Origin: JADKIH01 sp031417395
GTDB lineage: Bacteria > Bacteroidota > Bacteroidia > AKYH767-A > 2013-40CM-41-45
DNA: 64,000 bases
Direction: 5' to 3'
Assembly: GCA_031417395.1 (NCBI GenBank)
Contig: JANOVM010000026.1
Location: 1-64,000 of the forward strand
Of this stretch, positions 18,103 through 26,346 are shown piece by piece (position 1 is the stretch's first letter; each line of letters starts with the position of its first letter). The position numbers were made by a program, and so were the translations under genes. The notes beneath the pieces were generated by a model, which did no database searches, was not told where the DNA came from, and worked only from the letters and a program-made list of their open reading frames with translations.

Positions 18103-18234
18103 TTATATCATTTTAAATGACTCTTCCTGAATGGGTTCCGGTTCAGGCAATCCGGCATCCAGGCAAGCTTTTATCATATCGGGAATACCTGTACCCATTC
18201 GTTCAATGTATCCTGCCAAAAATAATGGGTCAGA
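18103..18234 (-). pseudogene. Remnant of a RecG-like ATPase regulator
   Basis: Between the restriction gene and the DUF4062 gene, the minus strand reads SDPLFLAGYIERMGTGIPDM and continues IKACLDAGLPEPEPIQEESFKMI before a stop at 18103-18105. This matches the segment MYLAGYIERLGTGTSDM of the neighbouring DUF4062/ATP-binding protein and the family generally (LAGYIExxGxG, then GLxxPxF/Exxxx F). There is no start and no upstream portion, so it is a decayed C-terminal fragment of a second such gene. Confidence 0.75.
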
Positions 18235-18308
18235 TTAAAGGTATAATTATTAAAATTTCACCTCGATCAACAACCCTTTTACCTGTTTTTAGATTTTTAA
18301 AAGAATGA

Positions 18309-19829
18309 TTATTTCCGGTCATTTTTTTTCTTATTCATTTCTTCTTGAATTTTTTTACCTTTTTCAGTTAACCGATACTTCTGATTTTTACTAGTCGGAG
18401 TTTTAGGCAGTGTCATTTCTATATACCCATATTTCAATGCAGGATCAATATAAACTGTTTTAAATGACTTTCTGTCCTTTAACCCCAGTAATTCCTGCAA
18501 TCCATCCCTGCTTAGAGATCCATTCATAATTGAAACAAGCTTTTTAATAGAAAAGTCTTCTTCGACTTTTAGAGTATCTTGAGGGGTGTCATGAGGGGTG
18601 TCTTGAGGGGTGGAAAGTGTGGGAACCGGACGGTATATAATAGCTTTGAAAATTTCCTCCTGTCTGAAATCAGGTTCTTTTAGTCCTGCAATACGAGATA
18701 ATCGAACCATATCGGATGTTCCTGTTCCTAATCGTTCAATGTATCCCGCAAGATACATAGGCTCTGCCAGCAATGGATTAGCCGGAACGGATGTGTGTAG
18801 CCTTTTTAATTTATCTACAGTCCAGCCCAGCGGCAATGATCCCGGATTCCAAACTTCAAGGCGATCGCCAAATAGCATTATTTGAACACTTGCATTGCTT
18901 GTATAGTCCCTGTGAACTATTGCATTTACAATTGCTTCAGCGATTACTTCTTTAGGAATTTCATAGCTTCCCGGAATTTGAATATTCTCTTTGCGGGTGC
19001 CTATACGATAATCTAATTTTGACAAAACAAAGTCAACTGCTTGGTCTGCCAGTTCAAAAACTGTCCCCTTGAATACTTTATATGAAGGAATCGGTTTTTC
19101 AACTGTTGTTCCATGAAATGAGGCACATCGGATTTCAGAGTTAATGAAAAAACGCTGGGGAGATTTGCCAAAAAGTAAAATAGCTGAATTTGTGAGTTTA
19201 TTGTCCTGAAAAAGGTTTAAATGTGTAAGAACGTTTTCAATTTTATCGTTTTCATCGAAAGGGAACCCCCTTTTTGAATTTGCAATCTGAATAAAGGATT
19301 TTATCTTGTCGCTGTCAATGTCGGATATTACAGCATTTTCAATAATTGAAGTGTCAAAAGGAACAGATTGTATTATTTTTTTTTCTTCAAGGTATCTGAC
19401 TAGTGCTGCATATACAGACGATTTCAAATCATCTATTGAAGAAAACTTTTTTCTTATAATGCCATCCTGAACTTTTGAAATAAATATACGCTCTTTCGGA
19501 TCTCTTTCGGAATTAGAATGATTTGTAATAAAAATTAATCTTGTCTTATTATGTAATGTAGCATGATCAAATTCGTGCTCTGTTGGAGATATTGCATTTT
19601 TTTCGTTGCCATACTGCTTGCCAAGAATGCCTAAATAAATATCACTTTTTTCTACTTCGTTCAAATAAATATGATCAGCATTCTGATCAATAGCCGGTAA
19701 AAGTTCAAATAGAAATGGTTCAAAGAACTTGCTTAATAAAGGATCGGATGAAATGCATTCAAATAAAACTTGACGTTCTGATTTAAATTCATTTTGTACA
19801 CTGCTGATAAATATTTTTCTTCGATTCAT
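18309..19829 (-). CDS. DUF4062 plus RecG-like ATPase regulator
   Basis: 506 residues. The N-terminal DUF4062 domain (RKIFISSVQNEFKSERQ, residues 4-20, to about 100) resembles a TIR/nucleotide-binding fold found in defence and signalling proteins. A central HATPase_c_4-type region includes VIAEAIVNAIVHRDY and NPLLAEPMYLAGYIERLGTG (about 290-375). A linker with TPQDTPHDTPQDT repeats follows, encoded by 15-bp direct repeats around 18570-18610, then a C-terminal winged-helix domain (SRDGLQELLGL...YRLTEKGKKI). Such proteins are annotated as ATP-binding transcriptional regulators; the DUF4062 fusion suggests a stress or defence switch. The AlbA_2 DNA-binding domain normally found at the N-terminus appears to be replaced by DUF4062. 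Confidence 0.8.
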   Translation of the reverse strand: MNRRKIFISSVQNEFKSERQVLFECISSDPLLSKFFEPFLFELLPAIDQNADHIYLNEVEKSDIYLGILGKQYGNEKNAISPTEHEFDHATLHNKTRLIFITNHSNSERDPKERIFISKVQDGIIRKKFSSIDDLKSSVYAALVRYLEEKKIIQSVPFDTSIIENAVISDIDSDKIKSFIQIANSKRGFPFDENDKIENVLTHLNLFQDNKLTNSAILLFGKSPQRFFINSEIRCASFHGTTVEKPIPSYKVFKGTVFELADQAVDFVLSKLDYRIGTRKENIQIPGSYEIPKEVIAEAIVNAIVHRDYTSNASVQIMLFGDRLEVWNPGSLPLGWTVDKLKRLHTSVPANPLLAEPMYLAGYIERLGTGTSDMVRLSRIAGLKEPDFRQEEIFKAIIYRPVPTLSTPQDTPHDTPQDTLKVEEDFSIKKLVSIMNGSLSRDGLQELLGLKDRKSFKTVYIDPALKYGYIEMTLPKTPTSKNQKYRLTEKGKKIQEEMNKKKNDRK

Positions 19830-19913
19830 TCGGTATCAATACAAATTTTATGAATTTTTTTAATATTCACAAGTAAAAGAAACCCTAAGTGAAATTGTCA
19901 AGAAGCATTTTTT

Positions 19914-21314
19914 TTACTTCCCAATACAGAACCTCGAAAAAATATTCTCCAGCAAGTCCTCCGTTGAAATCTCCCCGGTAATCTCACCCAAATAATTCAA
20001 AGCATGACGAAGGTTGGTGGCTATTAAATCGTTGGTAAGATTGCCAAGCAATCCTTCATGAACTTTTTGCAATGCTTCTGAAGTTTTTTTCAATGCTTCT
20101 GTATGACGCGCACTGGTGACGATGGAATTGTTTGCTTCTACATTGCCTGTTTTGTATAGTGAAATTAGAAAATTGCGCAGACTGTCAATATTTGTTTTGT
20201 CTTTTGCTGAAATTAAAATAAGGTCTTTTATAAAAGCGTAGTCTTTGTCTATGTTGTAAGAACTGACGGCATCAACTTTATTGCCTACAGGAATAATGTT
20301 TACTTTTTCATTTACACTTTCCTTAAGTTTTTCGAGTTGAGAATGCAATTCTTTGCCCGAGGTAGTTATCATGTCAAATACATACAATATCACCGGACTT
20401 GAATTCATTTTTTCAAAAGTCTTTGCTACACCGATTTTTTCAATTGCATCGTGTGTTTCGCGCAGACCGGCTGTGTCGATGAAGCGGAATTTAATTCCGT
20501 CGACAATGATTTCTTCTTCTACCGTGTCTCGCGTTGTTCCTTCTGTTTCACTTACGATGGCGCGCTCTTCATTCAGCAAAGCATTCAGAAGGGTTGACTT
20601 TCCTGCATTTGGTCTGCCGGCAATTACGATGGGTATACCGGAGCGAATAGCATTTCCAAATTCAAAAGAGGCTATGAGTCTTCTTATAACTTTCAGAAGA
20701 TTTTCAACTGTTTCACGCAGATGTCCGCGGTTTGCAAATTCTACATCTTCTTCTGCAAAGTCGAGTTCCAGTTCTATCAGGGAAGCAAGATGGATCAATT
20801 CATTTCGGAGTTTTTTGATTTCTTCTGAAAAGCCGCCACGCATTTGTTTCAATGCCAGACTATGTGCGCCTGCTGAATCGGAAGCGATAAGATCCGCTAC
20901 GGCTTCTGCCTGACTTAAATCCATTTTGCCATTTAAAAAAGCGCGCAGTGTAAATTCTCCCGGTGTTGCCAAACGGGCACCTGCTTCCTGACAAAGCATG
21001 AGAATCTGCTGCTGCACAAAAGTAGAACCATGACAGGAAATTTCAATGGTATCTTCTCCCGTGTAACTGTGCGGTGCTTTCATTACGGCAAGCAGAACTT
21101 CATCAATTAATTTCCCATTTGATTCAATGATACCAAAGTTAAGCGTATGGCTTTTATAGGAATCAGTAGAGCCGGCTTTTTTTTTAAGAGGCTTAAATAA
21201 TTTATCCGCAATAACATAGACTCCTGTTCCGCTTAATCGTATAACTGCTATTGCAGACGTTCCGCCACCTGTTGCCAAAGCTACAATGGTATCGCCCGGA
21301 TTGAATCCTTTCAT
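19914..21314 (-). CDS. mnmE: tRNA modification GTPase MnmE
   Basis: 466 residues, full length. The TrmE N-domain (MKGFNPGDTIVALATGGG) is followed by helical domains flanking a Ras-like G domain: P-loop GRPNAGKST (233-241), G2 TTRDTVEEE and G3 DTAG (280-283). The protein ends in CIGK, supplying the conserved C-terminal cysteine. With MnmG it makes the 5-carboxymethylaminomethyl group at wobble U34 of certain tRNAs. It marks the boundary between the accessory island and core genes and is divergent from sucD. Confidence 0.97.
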   Translation of the reverse strand: MKGFNPGDTIVALATGGGTSAIAVIRLSGTGVYVIADKLFKPLKKKAGSTDSYKSHTLNFGIIESNGKLIDEVLLAVMKAPHSYTGEDTIEISCHGSTFVQQQILMLCQEAGARLATPGEFTLRAFLNGKMDLSQAEAVADLIASDSAGAHSLALKQMRGGFSEEIKKLRNELIHLASLIELELDFAEEDVEFANRGHLRETVENLLKVIRRLIASFEFGNAIRSGIPIVIAGRPNAGKSTLLNALLNEERAIVSETEGTTRDTVEEEIIVDGIKFRFIDTAGLRETHDAIEKIGVAKTFEKMNSSPVILYVFDMITTSGKELHSQLEKLKESVNEKVNIIPVGNKVDAVSSYNIDKDYAFIKDLILISAKDKTNIDSLRNFLISLYKTGNVEANNSIVTSARHTEALKKTSEALQKVHEGLLGNLTNDLIATNLRHALNYLGEITGEISTEDLLENIFSRFCIGK

Positions 21315-21522
21315 TTCGTAAAATTATGCATTTGCACGTTGATTTCTCTGATTTTTCTACTTTATCTGTAATATGTTTGTTAAGTATTATATGTACACAT
21401 AGCTATCGGCATAATAAAAAAAAACCTATTTTCGCAAACAATAAAATCATCCTTGTTTTATGCCAACTTGCTGTTGCTATTATTAGTTAAGTAATTATCA
21501 AAAATTATTATAGCCCAAAATC

Positions 21523-21557
21523 GTTACTCGTCACTCGTTATTCGTTATTCGTTACTC
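21523..21557. repeat. Five GTTACTC-type heptamers
   Basis: Exactly five consecutive 7-base units (GTTACTC, GTCACTC, GTTATTC, GTTATTC, GTTACTC) about 40 bp before sucD. It is one of several unrelated short-period repeats in this window, most of them heptameric. Confidence 0.8.
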
Positions 21558-21596
21558 AACTTCCTTTTATATTCAACCCCTCTCCAATCAAAAAAA

Positions 21597-22478
21597 ATGA
21601 GCATTCTCGTCAACAAAAAAAGTAAAATTATCGTCCAGGGCTTCACAGGTAGTGAAGGAACATTTCATGCAGGACAAATGATTGAATACGGCACCAATGT
21701 TGTTGGCGGCGTTACGCCCGGCAAAGGTGGCACCAGTCATTTGGATCGTCCTGTTTTTAATTCAGTAAGCGATGCTGTAAAGCAAACCGGAGCAGATGTT
21801 TCTATCGTATTCGTTCCGCCTGCTTTTGCTGCTGATGCCATTATGGAAGCAGCTGAAGCCGGTATTAAGCTTATCGTTGCAATTACAGAAGGCATTCCTG
21901 TTAAGGATATGATCGTGGTGAAAAACTACATCGATAGTCGTTCTGTTCGACTCATCGGCCCGAATTGTCCGGGTATCATAACAGCAGATGAGTGTAAGGT
22001 TGGAATTATGCCCGGCTTTGTTTTCAAAAAAGGACGCATAGGAATTGTTTCCAAATCAGGAACGCTGACCTATGAAGCCGCCGACCAGGTTGTAAAAGCC
22101 GGAATGGGAATTTCAACAGCCATTGGAATAGGAGGAGACCCTATCATTGGAACAACAACAAAAGAAGCCATAGAGCTTTTTATGAATGATAAAGATACCG
22201 ATGGTATTGTAATGATTGGAGAAATAGGAGGAAGCCTTGAAGCTGAAGCCGCTCTCTGGATCAAAGCCCATGGAACAAAACCTGTCGTTGGATTTATAGC
22301 CGGACAAACAGCTCCTCCGGGACGCCGCATGGGCCATGCCGGAGCCATCGTTGGCGGTGCCGATGATACAGCAGCAGCCAAAATGAAAATCATGCGCGAA
22401 TGCGGCATTCACGTCGTTGAATCACCTGCAGTTATTGGGGTGACAATGGCGAAGGTAGTGGGGAAGGTACCGGCTTAG
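21597..22478 (+). CDS. sucD: Succinyl-CoA ligase alpha subunit
   Basis: 293 residues. N-terminal CoA-binding domain (IIVQGFTGSEGTFHA) and ligase domain with the phosphorylated histidine H247 in RMGHAGAIVGG; GPNCPG at 121-126. It interconverts succinyl-CoA and succinate with substrate-level phosphorylation in the TCA cycle, in complex with SucC. The sucC gene is not adjacent but lies at 38014-39207 on the same strand. A candidate -7 box TATTTTCG is at 21427-21434. It is convergent with the M16 protease gene, and a palindromic repeat fills the whole gap. Confidence 0.96.
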   Translation: MSILVNKKSKIIVQGFTGSEGTFHAGQMIEYGTNVVGGVTPGKGGTSHLDRPVFNSVSDAVKQTGADVSIVFVPPAFAADAIMEAAEAGIKLIVAITEGIPVKDMIVVKNYIDSRSVRLIGPNCPGIITADECKVGIMPGFVFKKGRIGIVSKSGTLTYEAADQVVKAGMGISTAIGIGGDPIIGTTTKEAIELFMNDKDTDGIVMIGEIGGSLEAEAALWIKAHGTKPVVGFIAGQTAPPGRRMGHAGAIVGGADDTAAAKMKIMRECGIHVVESPAVIGVTMAKVVGKVPA

Positions 22479-22566
22479 GAATTTGAAAATTTGAGAATTT
22501 GAAAATTTGAAAATGAAGGTACGAACTCCCCATTTTCAAATTTTCATATTCCCAAATTCTCAAATT
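22478..22566. terminator. AATTTGA repeat palindrome between convergent genes
   Basis: The left arm (22478-22514) is a run of AATTTGA/AATTTGAG units; the right arm (22531-22566) is its inverse (CATTTTCAAATTTTC and similar). The arms can fold into a long AT-rich hairpin whose limits coincide with the stop codons of sucD and of the M16 protease, so it probably terminates both. Confidence 0.65.
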
Positions 22567-25297
22567 AATTTTTCTTCTTCTCAAAATCCCCCGCCTGAAC
22601 ATAAACTATCTTCTCAGGCTTTATCCATTTTTTCAGGGTAGCATTGATTTGAGCTGTAGTAAGACTGCTAATTGCTTTTTCCTGATCAGCATCCCATTTA
22701 ATTGTACGATTGAGAGGCATGTATCTGGTTAGCTTTTCTACCAGGTAATTATCTTGAGAACGATTTCTGTTTCTGCTTTGAAGGAAACCTGATTTAGCAT
22801 CAGCTAATTCCTGTTCAGTGATTCCGTCTTTCAAAATCTTTTGCAGCTCTTCTTTATAGGCAGCCATAAGCTTATCGCTATTTTCCGGATTATAAATCGC
22901 ATACGAGCCGAAATTACCCTCGCTGTCGAGGTCACCGGCCTGCAGATAAGAACCTACACCATAACTGATTCCTTCTTTCTGACGAATACGAGTAGCTAGA
23001 CGCGAATTCAGGAATCCTCCTCCTAAAATAAAATTACCCATAATAAGTGCAGGATAATCGGCATTGTCATCTTTCAATTCAAGATTGTAGCCGCAAGCCA
23101 TCATAGCATTGGTCTTATCAGGAGTATTTATTTTTTCACTGTTAGCAGGAGCATCATAAGAATGACCCATTGCATACGTGTATTTTTCAGTTGATGACCA
23201 GTTCTGCATCATGGAAGTGATTTCTTCGATTACAGGCTGCTTATCAAAATCACCTACGATAACGCATGTAGCCTGGGAACTGTTGTAGAAGTCAGCGTAA
23301 AATTTCTTTACATCATCAAGTGTAACCTTGCTTGTAGCTGCTGTTTGTTCGTCGAAGCTCATTGGATATCTGAAATCTTCTGGCCCGTAATTATTGGTGC
23401 GTTTCTGAAGCACATTGAAAGCGATAGCTTGGGGCTCACTTTTTTGCTGATCGATACTGGTAAGGTTTTCCTGTTTTAGTTTTTCAAATTCGTTAACAGG
23501 AAAAGAAGGCTCACGAAGGATTTCGCGCGTCAATGCTAAAGCAGCTTTTAGGTTTTCTTTTGTAGACTCTAGCGTAATCATTACTTTTTGACCACTGCTG
23601 TTAATATTTAGCTCTGATTTAAGTTTGGCCAGTTCATCATTTATTTGTTCTCTGGTTTTATTTTTAGTTCCTGTCATCAACATTGATCCTGTAATATCGC
23701 TGATTGTTGATTTTCCTTTCAATGAATTTTCAGAACCGATACGGAGCGTAATGTTCAGTTTTACAGCGCTTCCACGAGTGGTTTTTGGTAACAATGCATA
23801 ACGCGCTCCACCGGCAATTTCTCCTCTGATAGTGCGGCTGTCTATATTTGCCGGACTTGGATCAAAGGCTTCAGCAGAAGCAAGCGCTTCTTTTCCTTTA
23901 TAATCTTTCAACATAGTTTTCAGGTCGGGAGCAGCAGCAATTGAAACACGATCTGGATTCTTTTCAGGAATAAAAAGACCGGTTGTTCGGTTGGATGGTT
24001 TGTAATAGGTGGCAATTACTCTGTTTACATCATCTGCTTTAACTTTTTCTATATTATCTCTGTAATTAAACAAAAGACGCCAGTCGCCCTGAGCAATAAA
24101 TTCACTTAAATACATTCCAACATAGTCAGTATTGTTGTACATCATGTTGTAGTATTTAAGAATATTGTCTTTTGCACGTTGTGTTTCTTCTGCTGTTACG
24201 GGATTGTTTTTAAGATTATCCATTAAATCAAGCATTGTTTTTTGTGCTTCATCCAGTGATTTTTCTTTGGGTACTTCTGTACTAAAATACATATAACCTG
24301 GATCTTTTGATGCAAGTGAAAATCCGGACACGGAGGAAGCTTTTTTAGTTTCAACTAGAGCTTTGTAAATTCTGCCGGACGGAGTATTGGTAAGTACTTC
24401 CTGAAGAACATCAGTAGCAGCATAATCAGGATGTGAACCCGCACAGATGTGATAACCCATAGCAGCTACCTGCACATCGCCTACACGACGAAGCGTAACT
24501 GAACGTTCTCCGTCTTGCGGTGGTTCAATAGTATATGGTTCGCTTAATTTTCTGGCAGGACGTGGAATACTTCCAAAATATTTATTAACGAGTGTAAGTA
24601 CTTTTGCTTCATCGATTTTTCCCGCAACAGTAAGAACGGCATTGTCGGGCTGGTAATATTTTTTATAAAATGCCTGTAGGTTTTCTATTGGAACTTTTTC
24701 AATATCTTCTTTGGAACCAATGGTAGATTTTCCATAGTTATGCCATAGATAAGCTGTTGAATAAACTCTTTCCATAAGAATTGAGCCGGGGTCATTTTCA
24801 CCTGCTTCAAATTCATTACGCACAACTGTGAATTCAGTCATCAGATCTTCTTTTTTGATGAATGAATTAACCATTCTGTCGCTTTCCAGGCTAAGTGCCC
24901 AGTTCAGATTTTCATCGTTGGCAGCAACGGTTTCGAAATAATTGGTTCGATCATACCAGGTAGTACCGTTTGGACTTGCTCCGTGAGCAGTAAGTTCCTG
25001 TGGAACGTTAGGGTGTTTAGTTGAACCTTTGAAAAGCATATGCTCAAGTAAATGAGCCATTCCTGTTTCGCCGTAACCTTCGAGGCGGGAACCTACTAAA
25101 TAGGTAATGTTTACGGTGATAGTTGCTTTAGAAGGGTCAGGAAATAACAATACTCTCATGCCATTGCCGAGTTTGTATTCTGTTATTCCTTCAACCGTTG
25201 TGATTTTTACCGGTGCCGGCAAATCAGCTTTTTGTGCATTTGTTTTTGATAATGAAATCAGGAAAACAAAAGCGAGTAAATACAAATTGTTTTTCAT
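22565..25297 (-). CDS. M16-family zinc metalloprotease, two-domain
   Basis: Predicted 910 residues from the ATG at 25297, chosen because a signal peptide (MKNNLYLLAFVFLISLSKTNAQ) begins there; the frame extends 16 residues further upstream. The inverted zinc motif HxxEH is at 82-86 (HLLEH), followed by the second glutamate region. The protein has the usual two tandem M16 repeats, the second lacking a zinc site (typical of the family). It is predicted to be periplasmic and to degrade peptides. Likely monocistronic. Confidence 0.92.
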   Translation of the reverse strand: MKNNLYLLAFVFLISLSKTNAQKADLPAPVKITTVEGITEYKLGNGMRVLLFPDPSKATITVNITYLVGSRLEGYGETGMAHLLEHMLFKGSTKHPNVPQELTAHGASPNGTTWYDRTNYFETVAANDENLNWALSLESDRMVNSFIKKEDLMTEFTVVRNEFEAGENDPGSILMERVYSTAYLWHNYGKSTIGSKEDIEKVPIENLQAFYKKYYQPDNAVLTVAGKIDEAKVLTLVNKYFGSIPRPARKLSEPYTIEPPQDGERSVTLRRVGDVQVAAMGYHICAGSHPDYAATDVLQEVLTNTPSGRIYKALVETKKASSVSGFSLASKDPGYMYFSTEVPKEKSLDEAQKTMLDLMDNLKNNPVTAEETQRAKDNILKYYNMMYNNTDYVGMYLSEFIAQGDWRLLFNYRDNIEKVKADDVNRVIATYYKPSNRTTGLFIPEKNPDRVSIAAAPDLKTMLKDYKGKEALASAEAFDPSPANIDSRTIRGEIAGGARYALLPKTTRGSAVKLNITLRIGSENSLKGKSTISDITGSMLMTGTKNKTREQINDELAKLKSELNINSSGQKVMITLESTKENLKAALALTREILREPSFPVNEFEKLKQENLTSIDQQKSEPQAIAFNVLQKRTNNYGPEDFRYPMSFDEQTAATSKVTLDDVKKFYADFYNSSQATCVIVGDFDKQPVIEEITSMMQNWSSTEKYTYAMGHSYDAPANSEKINTPDKTNAMMACGYNLELKDDNADYPALIMGNFILGGGFLNSRLATRIRQKEGISYGVGSYLQAGDLDSEGNFGSYAIYNPENSDKLMAAYKEELQKILKDGITEQELADAKSGFLQSRNRNRSQDNYLVEKLTRYMPLNRTIKWDADQEKAISSLTTAQINATLKKWIKPEKIVYVQAGDFEKKKN

Positions 25298-25442
25298 AGT
25301 GTTTAAGTTAAGCTGTAAAAGTATTAAATGATCGTATTCAGGCAATAAAAAAGTTATTAAACTTTGTTAAGAAGTGCTAAAATCTAAAAAGGAAATGGTG
25401 GTCTTGAAAAACTTTATTTAATTTGCACAAAACAATAGAAAA

Positions 25443-26189
25443 TTGGAAAAATTACTCATCGGAAAAACAGCACTTATTACAGGAGCTTCCAAAGGCATAG
25501 GCAGAGGAATCGCTTTAAAACTGGCTCAATCGGGCGCTAATATTGCTTTTACATACCTGTCATCGGTTGAAAAGGGCCTAGCTTTAGTGCAGGAACTTGA
25601 AGCTGAAGGAATAAAAGCAAAAGGCTATCAATCCGATGCTTCTGATTTTAAGGCGTCTGAAGATTTAATTCAGTCTGTTCTCAATGATTTTGGAAGTCTG
25701 GACATTGTAGTTAACAATGCCGGAATTACTAAAGATAATTTATTGATGCGAATGACAGAGGAACATTTCAATGAGGTAATTCGGATAAATCTGAATTCTG
25801 TTTTCAACATTACAAAGGCTTGTCAGCGACCCATGTTAAAACAGCGTAAAGGAAGTATAATAAATATTACAAGTGTTGTAGGAATAAAAGGCAATGCCGG
25901 ACAAGCAAATTATGCGGCTTCAAAGGCAGGTATTATTGGTTTTACCAAATCGGTTGCTCTTGAACTTGGAAGCCGTAACATTCGATGCAATGCTATTGCT
26001 CCGGGATTTATTGAAACGGAAATGACGGATGCACTGTCACCGGAAACAGTAAAGCAATGGAGAGAGTCTATTCCGCTGAAAAGGGGAGGGACGCCGGAAG
26101 ATGTTGCTAATGCTGTATTGTTTCTGGCTTCTGATTTGTCGACTTACATTACAGGGCAGGTAATTTCTGTTGATGGAGGGATGAATTGA
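25443..26189 (+). CDS. fabG: 3-oxoacyl-ACP reductase
   Basis: 248 residues, short-chain dehydrogenase. Cofactor motif TGASKGIG (13-20), NNAG (91-94), and catalytic Ser144, Tyr157, Lys161 (ITSVVG, YAASK). Reduces 3-oxoacyl-ACP with NADPH in fatty-acid elongation. The start is TTG at 25443 (TTGGAAAAATTA), placing the Rossmann strand at the usual distance. A -7-like TTAATTTG lies just upstream, so the 5' leader is short. Other SDR functions cannot be excluded, but the length and motifs fit FabG closely. Confidence 0.9.
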   Translation: MEKLLIGKTALITGASKGIGRGIALKLAQSGANIAFTYLSSVEKGLALVQELEAEGIKAKGYQSDASDFKASEDLIQSVLNDFGSLDIVVNNAGITKDNLLMRMTEEHFNEVIRINLNSVFNITKACQRPMLKQRKGSIINITSVVGIKGNAGQANYAASKAGIIGFTKSVALELGSRNIRCNAIAPGFIETEMTDALSPETVKQWRESIPLKRGGTPEDVANAVLFLASDLSTYITGQVISVDGGMN

Positions 26190-26346
26190 TTTTTTTTTTA
26201 GATATTTCCCTTTATTAATTGGAGGGTAAAGTAATTTTGAATTTTGTGGATGATTGTAGTGCCGGATTTTTACCACATTGGGCACAAAGGTTTTACACAA
26301 AGAAGGCACAAAGAAGAATAAATATTAAATTATAAAATATACTCCA

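Noticed and set aside
20353..20913. 186-codon open frame on the plus strand
   Set aside because: It lies entirely antisense to mnmE, whose motifs are intact. The Ser/Arg-rich translation is typical of a shadow frame.
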